Shown one piece after another: positions 1 to 8,224 of a stretch of DNA of 64,000 nt. The DNA comes from Kocuria rosea subsp. polaris. Its GTDB lineage: Bacteria; Actinomycetota; Actinomycetes; Actinomycetales; Micrococcaceae. Made by a program: the position numbers and the translations under genes. Location of the stretch: positions 54,533-118,532 of the forward strand of contig NZ_LQBK01000005.1 in assembly GCF_001483755.1 (NCBI RefSeq), read 5' to 3'. Under the pieces are notes generated by a model, which searched no databases, was not told the origin of the DNA, and worked only from the letters and a program-made list of their open reading frames with translations. Numbering within the stretch: position 1 is the first letter of the stretch; every line of letters starts with the position of its first letter.

Positions 1-47
1 ACGATGAAGTAGCGTTGGACCCGAACAACAACGGAGGTAACGCATGA
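1..47 (+). CDS. Possible 3' end of upstream gene (gyrA by synteny), partial
   Basis: One frame is open from base 3 and ends with TGA at 45-47, overlapping the next ATG as ATGA, as many gene pairs in this window do. The other two frames stop at 5-7 and 10-12, so the real upstream gene could end at any of these. The identity gyrA is inferred only from the usual gene order gyrA, DUF3566, tRNA-Ile, tRNA-Ala in this family; too few codons are present to recognise the protein. Confidence 0.25.
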   Translation, partial: DEVALDPNNNGGNA

Positions 48-658
48 GCTCGAGTTCCGGCTCCAACGCCGCCGGCAAGTCCGGACGCGCCCCCCTCGCG
101 TCCGCGCCCCGGACGGGGACCGGGGCGCCGTCCGGGACGGCGAGGCCCTCGACGAGCGCCCGGACCGCGCCGAAGCCGGCGAAGTCCGGCTCCGGGCCCG
201 CCAAGCCGGGTGCGGCCAAGCCCGGCTCCGGTGCGGCCAAGAGCACGCGGCCCGCGAGCCCGGCGAAGGGCCTGGTCCGCCCGGCCCCGCGCCCGCGCGT
301 GCGCCGGGCGCGGCTCGTGGTCTCGAAGGTGGACACCTGGTCGGTGCTCAAGCTCGCGTTCCTGCTCTCGGTCGCGCTGGGGATCATCACCGTGGTCGCC
401 GCGGTCGTGCTGTGGATCGTCCTGGACCTCACCGGCCTGTTCGACGGGATCAACGAGCTGCTCGGGATGCTGGGCGGCGCGGGCGGGGCCCTGAACATCA
501 AGGACTTCCTGTCCCTGGGGCAGATCGCGATCTTCGCGACGATCGTCTCCGTGGTCAACGTCATCCTGCTGACCGCGCTCTCGGTGCTCGCCGCGCTGCT
601 GTACAACATCGCGGCGGCCCTCGTGGGCGGCATCGGGCTCACGCTCACGGACGACTGA
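44..658 (+). CDS. DUF3566 domain membrane protein
   Basis: The 204-residue protein has an Ala/Pro/Ser/Lys-rich, disordered and basic N-terminal half (residues 1-95), followed by two hydrophobic segments at about 105-128 and 160-185 joined by a Gly-rich loop. This is the DUF3566 layout: a small actinobacterial membrane protein encoded next to gyrA, whose role is not well defined. The ATG at 44 has a GGAGGT ribosome site at 33-38. It sits just before the tRNA-Ile/tRNA-Ala pair. The basic tail should face the cytoplasm. The family call rests on the C-terminal half and the neighbourhood. Confidence 0.85.
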   Translation: MSSSSGSNAAGKSGRAPLASAPRTGTGAPSGTARPSTSARTAPKPAKSGSGPAKPGAAKPGSGAAKSTRPASPAKGLVRPAPRPRVRRARLVVSKVDTWSVLKLAFLLSVALGIITVVAAVVLWIVLDLTGLFDGINELLGMLGGAGGALNIKDFLSLGQIAIFATIVSVVNVILLTALSVLAALLYNIAAALVGGIGLTLTDD

Positions 659-695
659 CCGCACGGCCGGCGGAGGCCGGCCCGGTCGCCGTGAT

Positions 696-724
696 TTGGC
701 ACGGGTCGGCAACTCCGGTATCGT
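696..724 (+). promoter_or_regulatory. Promoter for tRNA-Ile
   Basis: A TTGGCA hexamer (696-701) and TATCGT (719-724) are 17 bp apart, matching housekeeping sigma spacing. Transcription would begin near 731, about 20 nt before the tRNA. There is no terminator between the tRNA-Ile, the DLW-39 gene and tRNA-Ala, so all three may share this promoter. Confidence 0.55.
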
Positions 725-751
725 TTCTTCTCGGTCCGCAAGGGCCGGAAA

Positions 752-825
752 GGGCGTATAGCTCAGACGGTTAGAGCGCTTCGCTGATAACGAAGAGGTC
801 CCAGGTTCAATTCCTGGTACGCCCA
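752..825 (+). tRNA. tRNA-Ile (GAU)
   Basis: The acceptor stem GGGCGTA (752-758) pairs with TACGCCC (818-824), with discriminator A at 825. The anticodon stem CTTCG/CGAAG encloses the loop CTGATAA, giving anticodon GAT. The T-arm has the usual GGTTCAATTCC core. CCA is not encoded. The isolated Ile-Ala tRNA pair after gyrA is typical of this part of actinobacterial chromosomes. Confidence 0.97.
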
Positions 826-857
826 CGGTTTCCCTTTCCGCAGGTCAGGAGGCAGGC

Positions 858-980
858 GTGAACAGGAAAGTGGCTGCGGCGCTCGCCCTGGTCGGGGCAT
901 CGGTCGCGGTGCTCACCAAGCTGCGGGAGGCCGACGCCGACAGGTCCGCCTGGGCGGACGCCACCGACGAGGTGGAGTAG
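858..980 (+). CDS. DLW-39 family micro-protein
   Basis: This 40-residue protein is encoded between the two tRNA genes. It starts with GTG at 858 after AGGAGGCAG (847-855) and stops with TAG at 978-980. A short hydrophobic N-terminal helix (about residues 4-19) is followed by a charged stretch and a tail containing AW..ATDEV, resembling the conserved C-terminal motif of the actinobacterial DLW-39 family of about 39 residues, known from this same locus. Its function is unknown. The helix suggests membrane association. It probably shares a transcript with the tRNAs, so its mRNA may be released by tRNA processing. Confidence 0.8.
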   Translation: MNRKVAAALALVGASVAVLTKLREADADRSAWADATDEVE

Positions 981-992
981 CCCGCACACCGC

Positions 993-1068
993 GGGGGCGT
1001 GGCGCAACTGGTAGCGCATCTGCTTTGCAAGCAGAGGGTTAGGGGTTCGAGTCCCCTCGCCTCCACCA
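993..1068 (+). tRNA. tRNA-Ala (UGC)
   Basis: GGGGGCG (993-999) pairs with CGCCTCC (1058-1064) and includes the G3:U70 wobble that identifies alanine tRNAs. The anticodon loop TTTGCAA gives TGC. Discriminator A is at 1065 and CCA is encoded at 1066-1068. It begins 12 nt after the DLW-39 stop codon and has no promoter of its own that I can see. Confidence 0.97.
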
Positions 1069-1073
1069 CATCG

Positions 1074-1105
1074 GATCCCGATCGAGCAGATGCTCGGTCG
1101 GGATC
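1074..1105 (+). terminator. Hairpin terminator after tRNA-Ala
   Basis: A 14-bp stem (1074-1087 with 1092-1105, one G:T pair) closes a 4-nt loop and is followed by TTCTCGTTCC. It lies 5 nt after the tRNA end and would terminate the tRNA-Ile/DLW-39/tRNA-Ala unit. Confidence 0.7.
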
Positions 1106-1249
1106 TTCTCGTTCCCGGCGAGGTCCCCGTCCCGGGGTCACCGCACGTCGGAGCGCAGATCCCGTGGCAGACTGGGCGCGTCCCCGACCGTCCTCCCGGC
1201 GAGTTCCCCGGCCGTTGCCAGGAGAGCCGCCCGGAACCCAGGAGAAGCC

Positions 1250-2569
1250 ATGCCCCGAGACGACTTCGCCGACAAGGCGCTCACTCCCCTGCCGGGCATC
1301 GACCCCGGCGAACCGCTCGAGAAGGTCAACGGCTGGAAGGTCGTGGGACCGGGCCTGGTGGTCGCGGCCACCGGGGTGGGCGCCGCGGACCTCGTGGCCA
1401 CGCTCACGGCCGGCTCCCGGTTCGGCTACGGCCTGCTCTGGGCGGTCGTGCTCGGCACGGTCCTGAAGATCATCCTCGTCGAGGGGGCCGGGCGGTACTC
1501 CCTGGCCACCGGACGCACCATCTTCGAGGGCTGGCGCTCCCTGGGCCGGTGGACCACCGTCTACTTCGGGCCGTACATCATCATCTGGGGGTTCGTCTAC
1601 GGAGCCACCGCCATGTCCTCGGCCGCGCTGCCGCTCGCGGCGCTGTTCCCGGTCCTGCCCCTGTGGGCGTGGGCCGTCTTCATGGGCCTGCTCGGCTTCT
1701 TCATGGTCTGGTTCGGCCGCTACGCCCTCGTGGAGCGGCTCGCCGCGCTCATGGTCGGCATCATGTTCGTCGTGGTCGTGGGGCTGGCGATCATCGCGGT
1801 CCCGAACGTCCCGGACATGATCACCGGCTTCGTGCCGGTCATCCCGGAGGGTGGGCTGGTCTACACCCTGGCGCTGGCCGGCGGGATCGGCGGCACCATC
1901 ACCCTGGCCGCCTACGGCTACTGGCTGCGGGAGAAGGGCTGGTACCGGCCGCGCTGGATGCGGGTGATGCAGTTGGACAACGCGGCCGCCTACACCGTCA
2001 CCGGCATCTTCGTGGTCGCCATGCTCATCGTGGGCGTCGAGGTGCTGTACTCCGCGGGGTACGCGATCAGCGCCGGGGACGAGGGCCTGCTCGAGCTCGG
2101 CGAGATCCTCAAGGACCGCTACGGCGACGTCATCGGCACCGCGTTCCTCGTGGGCTTCTGGGCGGCGTCCTTCTCCTCGCTGGTCGGCGTGTGGTCCGGC
2201 GTCTCCCTCATGTTCGCCGACTTCTGGGGCAACATCCGCGGCAAGCACAGCGGGCACCCGGACACCGTGACCGGCGGCAAGTACTTCCGCTTCTACCTGC
2301 TGTGGCTGACCTTCCCGCCCATGCTCCTGTTCATGCTGGGCCGGCCGGTGTTCCTGATCCTGCTCTACGGCGTGCTGGGCGCCCTGTTCATGCCGTTCCT
2401 GGCCCTGACCCTGATCTGGCTGCTCAACACCCGGCGCACGCCCGAGCGCTGGCGCAACGGCGTCTTCACGAACGTGATGCTGGCGGTGTGCGTGGTGCTG
2501 TTCACCGTGCTCGGCCTCTACCAGGCGTGGGACACGCTCCAGGACGTCATCGTCTGGTTCCAGGGCTGA
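1250..2569 (+). CDS. Nramp-family transporter-like protein
   Basis: The 439-residue protein has about eleven transmembrane segments. Its N-terminal GPGLVVAATG stretch and following AGSRFGYGLLW segment match the first two helices of Nramp/MntH divalent-metal transporters. The two metal-binding motifs of the family are changed: the DPGN of helix 1 is replaced by about GAAD, and the MPH of helix 6 by a stretch near TITLAAYGYW. Canonical Mn2+/Fe2+ transport is therefore doubtful; a divergent Nramp-related subfamily with another substrate is more likely. The ATG at 1250 has an AGGAGA site just upstream. It is a single gene ended by a strong bidirectional terminator. Confidence 0.8.
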   Translation: MPRDDFADKALTPLPGIDPGEPLEKVNGWKVVGPGLVVAATGVGAADLVATLTAGSRFGYGLLWAVVLGTVLKIILVEGAGRYSLATGRTIFEGWRSLGRWTTVYFGPYIIIWGFVYGATAMSSAALPLAALFPVLPLWAWAVFMGLLGFFMVWFGRYALVERLAALMVGIMFVVVVGLAIIAVPNVPDMITGFVPVIPEGGLVYTLALAGGIGGTITLAAYGYWLREKGWYRPRWMRVMQLDNAAAYTVTGIFVVAMLIVGVEVLYSAGYAISAGDEGLLELGEILKDRYGDVIGTAFLVGFWAASFSSLVGVWSGVSLMFADFWGNIRGKHSGHPDTVTGGKYFRFYLLWLTFPPMLLFMLGRPVFLILLYGVLGALFMPFLALTLIWLLNTRRTPERWRNGVFTNVMLAVCVVLFTVLGLYQAWDTLQDVIVWFQG

Positions 2570-2590
2570 GCGCCGGACCCCGCAGACGGA

Positions 2591-2629
2591 CGGAGACCCC
2601 CGCTCCCGGAAGGGGAGCGGGGGTCTCCG
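2591..2629. terminator. Bidirectional terminator between convergent genes
   Basis: A perfect 17-bp stem (2591-2607 with 2613-2629) closes the loop GGAAG. It separates the rightward Nramp-like gene from the leftward gene ending at 2646. Confidence 0.85.
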
Positions 2630-2645
2630 GTCGATCGGGCGGGGC

Positions 2646-3518
2646 TCAGGCCTCGTTCTCGTCCTGCTTGCCCTGGATCTGCTCCTTGACCTCGTGGATC
2701 GTGGTCTTGGCGTCGTCACCGACGGACTTGGCGTTGTCCTTGACCTCGGAGGCCGCCTCCGAGACACCGCCGGACTGGCCGGCCGGGGTGGTCGCGTCCT
2801 TGACGTCGTCGACCTGCACGCCGGTGCCGGCGGCCACGGTGGACTGCTGGGCCACCGGGGACGCGGTCACGCGCGGGGACGTGGCCGCGGGGGTCTTCCA
2901 GGGGTCCTCGACGGGGCGCGAGGCCTTCCAGGCGGCCACGCCGGCCACACCGCCGGCGGTGAGCAGGCCCAGCAGCAGCAGGCCCTTGTGGGACTTCTCC
3001 GCCTTCTTCTGCTGCCTGGCGTAGTCCTTGGCGACCTTCGCGGCGGCCTTCTTCGCGTTGGCCACGGCCTTCTTGTCGCCCGTGAGCTTCGCGACGATGG
3101 CCTCGAGCTGCTCCGGGGTGTCCGCGTCGGCGAACTTGCCGGCGAGCAGGGCGGCGGCACCGGCGTACTTCGCCTGCATCGCGGTGCGGCTCTCGGAGGC
3201 CCGGTCGGCGGCCTTCGCGGCCACGGGGCCCGCGGTCTTCGCGGCCTTCGCCGCGACCGGAGCGGTCACCGCGGCAGCCTTCAGCTTCGCGGAGCCGGAG
3301 AGCTCGTGGGCGCGGCCCAGTCCCTCCTGCACCTTCGGGCCGGCGGTCGCGACACCGCCGGCGAGGGCCGCGGCGCCCGCCTCGACACCGTGCTGGAGCC
3401 GGGGCGCGAGGTCACCGATCTCCTTGGACGCCCACTTGCCGGCGTCCAGGACCCTGCTCTCCGCGGCCTTCTGCGCCGCGACGGCCTTCTTCTCGCTCTT
3501 GGACTTCTTGAAGCTCAT
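2646..3518 (-). CDS. Ala/Lys-rich single-pass membrane protein, DUF5324-like
   Basis: The start is the ATG at 3518, preceded by GAGGAGGGA; an upstream in-frame extension lacks a ribosome site. The 290-residue product begins with a Lys-rich stretch, continues as a long Ala-rich amphipathic helix region of about 180 residues, then has one hydrophobic segment (around GLLLLGLLTAGGVAGVAAW) and a polar tail. This resembles the DUF5324 proteins that neighbour the cyclophilin gene in other actinobacteria, a link drawn from memory and not tested by search. The function is unknown. It is divergent from the cyclophilin gene. Confidence 0.6.
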   Translation of the reverse strand: MSFKKSKSEKKAVAAQKAAESRVLDAGKWASKEIGDLAPRLQHGVEAGAAALAGGVATAGPKVQEGLGRAHELSGSAKLKAAAVTAPVAAKAAKTAGPVAAKAADRASESRTAMQAKYAGAAALLAGKFADADTPEQLEAIVAKLTGDKKAVANAKKAAAKVAKDYARQQKKAEKSHKGLLLLGLLTAGGVAGVAAWKASRPVEDPWKTPAATSPRVTASPVAQQSTVAAGTGVQVDDVKDATTPAGQSGGVSEAASEVKDNAKSVGDDAKTTIHEVKEQIQGKQDENEA

Positions 3519-3677
3519 GAATCCATCCCTCCTCGGGTCGTGACAATCCTTTGTCAGCATACGGGCAGAGCCGTTCCGGCAGGAGGGTGCGCCGCGCAAT
3601 CCCGGGCCTTTTCACTGTGCGCTGAACCCTGGGACCCCGCCGGGGACGGCCTCCGGGCACCGTGCAAGAATGAGCCC

Positions 3678-4223
3678 ATGACTTCTGCCATTCCCACCGC
3701 CAAGGCGACCATCCACACGAACCACGGCGACATCGTCGTGAACCTGTTCGGCAACCACGCCCCGAAGACCGTCAAGAACTTCATCGGCCTCTCGGACGGC
3801 ACCCAGGAGTGGAGCGACCCGCGCACCGGCGAGAAGCAGACCGGGCCCCTGTACCAGGACGTGGTCTTCCACCGCATCATCCGCGACTTCATGATCCAGG
3901 GCGGGGACCCCCTGGGCCAGGGCATCGGCGGACCGGGCTACGAGTTCGACGACGAGATCCACCCCGAGCTGAACTTCAACGAGCCCTACATCCTGGCGAT
4001 GGCCAACGCCGGCAAGCGCAACGGCAAGGGCACCAACGGGTCCCAGTTCTTCATCACCACCGCCCCCACCACCTGGCTGCAGGGCAAGCACACCATCTTC
4101 GGCGAGGTGGCCGACGACGCGTCCCGGAAGGTCGTCGACGAGCTCAACGACGTCCGCACCGGCGCCATGGACCGTCCGGTCGAGGACTGCGTGATCACCT
4201 CGATCGACGTCGAGCAGCTCTAG
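3678..4223 (+). CDS. Peptidyl-prolyl cis-trans isomerase, cyclophilin type
   Basis: This 181-residue cytoplasmic cyclophilin has no signal peptide. The active-site block FHRIIRDFMIQGGDP carries the catalytic Arg, followed by GTNGSQFFIT and the Trp-containing WLQGKHTIFG stretch that lines the proline pocket. It catalyses isomerisation of Xaa-Pro bonds during folding. No ribosome site precedes the ATG at 3678, so the message could be leaderless. It stands alone, ahead of two terminator hairpins, with the rhomboid gene next. This cyclophilin-rhomboid order is usual near actinobacterial origins. Confidence 0.95.
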   Translation: MTSAIPTAKATIHTNHGDIVVNLFGNHAPKTVKNFIGLSDGTQEWSDPRTGEKQTGPLYQDVVFHRIIRDFMIQGGDPLGQGIGGPGYEFDDEIHPELNFNEPYILAMANAGKRNGKGTNGSQFFITTAPTTWLQGKHTIFGEVADDASRKVVDELNDVRTGAMDRPVEDCVITSIDVEQL

Positions 4224-4234
4224 ATCCGAGCGAC

Positions 4235-4265
4235 GTCCCCGTCCCGGCGCCGCCGGGACGGGGAC
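4235..4265 (+). terminator. Terminator after cyclophilin gene (first hairpin)
   Basis: A perfect 13-bp stem (4235-4247 with 4253-4265) closes a 5-nt loop, 12 nt after the stop codon. No T-run follows, as is common in high-GC actinobacteria. Confidence 0.75.
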
Positions 4266-4270
4266 CAGCG

Positions 4271-4308
4271 GCGCAGGCCCGTCCGGAGCGATCCGGGCGG
4301 GCCTGCGC
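4271..4308 (+). terminator. Second hairpin after cyclophilin gene
   Basis: A 16-bp stem (4271-4286 with 4293-4308, one T:G pair) and 6-nt loop follow the first hairpin directly, giving a tandem terminator. Confidence 0.65.
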
Positions 4309-4361
4309 CGTTCCCGTCCCGTCCAGCGACCCGGGCCCGGACCGGCCCAGGAGGAGTTCCA

Positions 4362-5162
4362 GTGAGCGGCGAGCGACCGCAGTACGGCGCGTCCACCGGG
4401 GGCGAGACCCCGGTGTGCCCGCGTCATCCCGACCGGCCGGCGTACGTCACGTGCCAGCGCTGCGGCCGTCCGACGTGCCCGGAGTGCCAGCGCACGGCCG
4501 CGGTGGGCGTCCACTGCGTCGACTGCGTGCAGGAGGCCGGGCGCTCGCGCCCGGCCGTGCGCACGAGCCTGGGCGGCCGGGCCGCCCGGGGCTCCTCGAT
4601 GCTCGTCACCTGGTGGCTCATCGGCGCCAACGCGGTGGTCTACGCGCTGCAGTGGCTCCTGCAGGCGGTGGGCGTGAGCCTGCTGCAGCTGTTCGCCTAC
4701 GCCCCCGTCACCACCACCTCCGAGCCGTGGCGGATGCTCACGAGCGGGTTCCTGCACTCGATGTCGAGCCCGCTGCACCTGCTCCTGAACATGTACATGC
4801 TCTACCTGTTCGGGCGGATGCTCGAGCCGGCGCTGGGCCGCGGCCGGTTCCTGCTGCTGTTCCTGCTCTCCGTGCTGGGCGGCTCGGTGGGCGTCCTGCT
4901 GCTCTCGCACCCGCTCAGCCTCGTGGTCGGCGCGTCCGGAGGAGTCTTCGGCCTCTTCGGCGCGCTCTTCGTGCTGCAGCGCCACCTGGGGCAGTCCATC
5001 ACGCCCATCGCGGTGCTGATCGGCGTGAACGTCGTCTTCGGGTTCCTCTTCCCCGGCATCGCCTGGCAGGCGCACCTGGGCGGGCTGCTCACCGGGGCGC
5101 TGGTCGCCTTCGGCTACACCGCGGCCACCCGCAGGCGTCGCGGTGCCGGCCGCCGCCGCTGA
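4362..5162 (+). CDS. Rhomboid-family intramembrane serine protease with N-terminal zinc finger
   Basis: The start is GTG 4362 behind GGAGGAG. Residues 19-58 hold a Cys/His-rich zinc-binding module (pairs CQRC, CPEC, CVDC plus CPRH). A six-helix rhomboid core follows from about residue 80. The catalytic dyad is visible: Ser192 in GASGG and His238 in AHLGG; an HLLLNM motif lies in helix 2. The family cleaves membrane proteins within their transmembrane segments. The zinc module probably binds partners on the cytoplasmic side. The tail is Arg-rich. The gene appears monocistronic and lies just before a DnaA-box-rich spacer. Confidence 0.93.
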   Translation: MSGERPQYGASTGGETPVCPRHPDRPAYVTCQRCGRPTCPECQRTAAVGVHCVDCVQEAGRSRPAVRTSLGGRAARGSSMLVTWWLIGANAVVYALQWLLQAVGVSLLQLFAYAPVTTTSEPWRMLTSGFLHSMSSPLHLLLNMYMLYLFGRMLEPALGRGRFLLLFLLSVLGGSVGVLLLSHPLSLVVGASGGVFGLFGALFVLQRHLGQSITPIAVLIGVNVVFGFLFPGIAWQAHLGGLLTGALVAFGYTAATRRRRGAGRRR

Positions 5163-5225
5163 CACCGTCCCCACTGACTCCGTCCCCGCCCCGCCCGTGC
5201 GCGCTCGGGCACCGGGGACGGACGG

Positions 5226-5397
5226 TGTTCTCCACAGGGGTTGTCCCCATCTGTCGACAAGTTGCACCGGTGGAATTCCACACCTGTGATCAACGGTGTG
5301 GACAGCGCCGGGGCGGCTTCCACAGCTGTTAATAACGCTGTGGAGAGCGAGCTGTGCACACGGTTCTCCACACCTGTGGACAACTTTGTGCACCGGT
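5226..5397. repeat. DnaA-box-like cluster A
   Basis: The spacer between the rhomboid and response-regulator genes is dense in 9-mers close to the actinobacterial DnaA box TTGTCCACA. TGTGGACAA at 5375-5383 is a perfect box on the minus strand. It faces TTCTCCACA (5364-5372) across a 2-bp gap. Further near matches are 5228-5236, 5241-5249, 5252-5260, 5285-5293, 5297-5305 and 5339-5347. Bases 5355-5384 recur at 61029-61058 with one mismatch. The bases between boxes are locally less GC-rich (GTTAATAAC at 5328-5336). It may also hold the promoter of the following two-component genes. Confidence 0.7.
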
Positions 5398-5518
5398 TGG
5401 GGAGAAGATCGCGGCGCGGCCCGTCCGGAACGGTCTTCTCAACCGATCCTCAGCCCGCGTGCGGAAGACTGGGCCGGGGCGGGACCCTCCGCGCCCACGG
5501 ACGAGAACGGGAGGACGC

Positions 5519-6207
<689 letters not shown>

Positions 6208-6211
<4 letters not shown>

Positions 6212-7656
6212 TCCGCCGCGGAAGGCGTCCCCTCGACCGGTGGGGAGTGCGGGAGCGCAGCACGGCGGCCGCGGCGCTGCTCATCCTCCTCGTGATGGCC
6301 GTGGCCGGGGCCGTGCTGCTCGAGGTCCTCAGCCGCGCGGCGGTGGGGGCCGCCCACGACCAGGCCGTGGCCCGCCAGACGGAGATCCTGCGGGACCTGG
6401 GTCTGCCGTGGGGGCCGCGCAGCGCCGGGGGCACGGCAGGGGAGACGGCCGTGTTCACGCGGACCGGCCTCGGCGAGCTGATGCTGCGGCTCGGCCGGCC
6501 GGGGGTCATCGTGCAGCTCCAGGACGTGGAGGGGCAGGTGGTGGCGGCGTCCCCCGCCAGCGCGCTGGACACGGACCTGTCCGTGCCGGTCCTGGAGCCG
6601 GGGGAGTCCTCCGACTCCGCGGCGACCGGGGAGGGGCCGGTGCCCGGGACCGACGACTTCGTGTATGTCGCTCACGGCATGTACATCAACGGGGAGCCCC
6701 TGACGCTGACGGTGGCGGTGCCCATGGCGCTGCAGCAGGGCACCCTCCGGACGGTGTCCCTGTTCCTGCTGGTCGGGGGGCCGGCGCTCGCGCTGCTCGG
6801 GGCCGCGCTCATGTGGTTCCTCGTCGGCCGCTCCCTCGCCCCGGTGCGGCGCATCACCGGGCAGGTCCGGCGGATCGGGACGGCCCGCCTGGGGGAGCGG
6901 GTCGACGTGCCGCCCACCCGGGACGAGATCGCGGAGCTCGCCACCACCATGAACGGGATGCTGGACCGGCTGGAGGCCTCCGACCGCGCCCAGCGCAGGT
7001 TCGTCGCGGACGCCTCCCACGAGCTCCGGAGCCCGCTGACCACCCTCACCACCACGATCGAGGTCGCCGCCTCGGACCCGTCCGGGGCGGCGTGGCCGGA
7101 GGTCGCCCCCGTGCTCAGGTCCCAGTCCCGCCGGATGGGGCGGCTCGTGGAGGACCTCCTGACCCTCGCCAAGATCGACGACGCCGGACTGCGGCTTCGC
7201 ACCGCGGACACGGACCTGGACGAGGTGGTCCGGGAGGAGCTCGCCCGGATGCGTCCGGCCTCGCGGCACGAGGTGCGCGTGCAGGTGGACCCCGTGCGGG
7301 TGCGCGGGGACGCCAGCCGGCTGCAGCAGGTGGTGCGCAACCTGCTCTCCAACGCGGAGCGGCACGCGGACACCTGGATCGAGGTCTCCCTGCGGGCGGA
7401 GGGGGACGAGGCCGTCGTGGACGTGGTCAACGACGGCGACACCATCGCCCCGGAGGACCGGGATCGGGTCTTTGAGCGGTTCGTGCGGCTCGACGACTCC
7501 CGGGCGCGGGACACGGGCGGATCCGGACTGGGCCTGGCGATCAGCCGGGAGATCGCCGCGGCCCACGGGGGCACGATCAGCGCGGGCGAGGACCCGCGGG
7601 GACACTGCCGCTTCGAGGTGCGCCTCCCGCGGGAGAGCGGGGACGACGGGGGCTGA
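6208..7656 (+). CDS. Membrane sensor histidine kinase
   Basis: GTG 6208 overlaps the regulator stop codon, so the two are translated together. The 482-residue protein has a transmembrane helix at about 21-43, an extracytoplasmic sensor region of about 140 residues without a recognisable domain, a second helix at about 185-210, a HAMP linker, a HisKA domain with phosphorylated His271 in DASHELRSP, and an ATPase domain with NLLSNAERHA (N box) and a glycine-rich GGSGLGLAI box. It autophosphorylates and passes phosphate to Asp51 of the upstream regulator. The layout resembles actinobacterial envelope-stress sensors, but the stimulus cannot be read. Confidence 0.94.
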
Positions 7657-7985
7657 GCGCCCGGGCGGGCCGGCCACTGCCGTCCAGCGTCCGGCCGCAC
7701 CTGTTCCCGCTGCTCCGTTCCCGCTGTTCTGTTCCCCCCTCCTCCTCGGGACGGTGCCACCAGGGTGCCCGGCCCGGACGGCACTCCGGTGACCGGAGGG
7801 TGGACCGGAGGCGACGGCTGCGCCGCCGGGGACGTCCGCCCGCACGACGACGCCGAGGACCCCGGCACCCGGTGTTCAGCTGCCGTTCGTCGTGGCGCCA
7901 CCAGGGACTCCTACGGTGGTGCCGGTCGGCAGGAGCCCCCCATTCCTGCTCGGCCGGCACGGGTGCACCCCCGGGCAGCCGTGCC

Positions 7986-8023
7986 GGATGCCCCAGCCCG
8001 CCGACGGGCCGGCTGGGGCATCC
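7986..8023. terminator. Hairpin in the 7657-8224 spacer
   Basis: A perfect 13-bp stem (7986-7998 with 8011-8023) encloses a 12-nt loop. It could end the rightward two-component transcript or the leftward regulator gene ending at 8225. The rest of the spacer (7657-8224) contains no convincing gene: open frames there lack coding character and ribosome sites. Confidence 0.55.
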
Positions 8024-8123
8024 GACCGCCCGTCGGCGCAGACGCGCTCAGCCCCGGACGGGATCGGCGGGAGCGCACCCCCGTTCGGTCCCCGTCGTGG
8101 CGCCAGCCCCGGACCCCGGCCCA

Positions 8124-8215
8124 GCACCGTGGCCCGGCCCTGCGGCCCGGCACCGTGGCCCGGCCCTGCGGCCCGGCACCGTGGCCCGGCCCTGCGGCCC
8201 GGCACCGTGGGCCGG
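8124..8215. repeat. 26-bp tandem repeat, 3.5 copies
   Basis: Copies start at 8124, 8150, 8176 and 8202, each opening with GCACCGTGG. The first three are almost identical; the last is cut short. The array ends about 10 bp before the stop codon of the leftward GntR-family gene. It is a minisatellite-like array and likely to vary in copy number. Confidence 0.85.
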
Positions 8216-8224
8216 CGCCTCGTC

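Noticed and set aside
845..3024. Long open frames on both strands across the Nramp-like gene (over 600 codons)
   Set aside because: High GC content removes stop codons; these frames are rich in Arg/Pro/Gly, have no family motifs, and overlap a clear gene.
8124..8215. Tandem repeats as a CRISPR array
   Set aside because: Units are contiguous with no unique spacers and no cas genes nearby.
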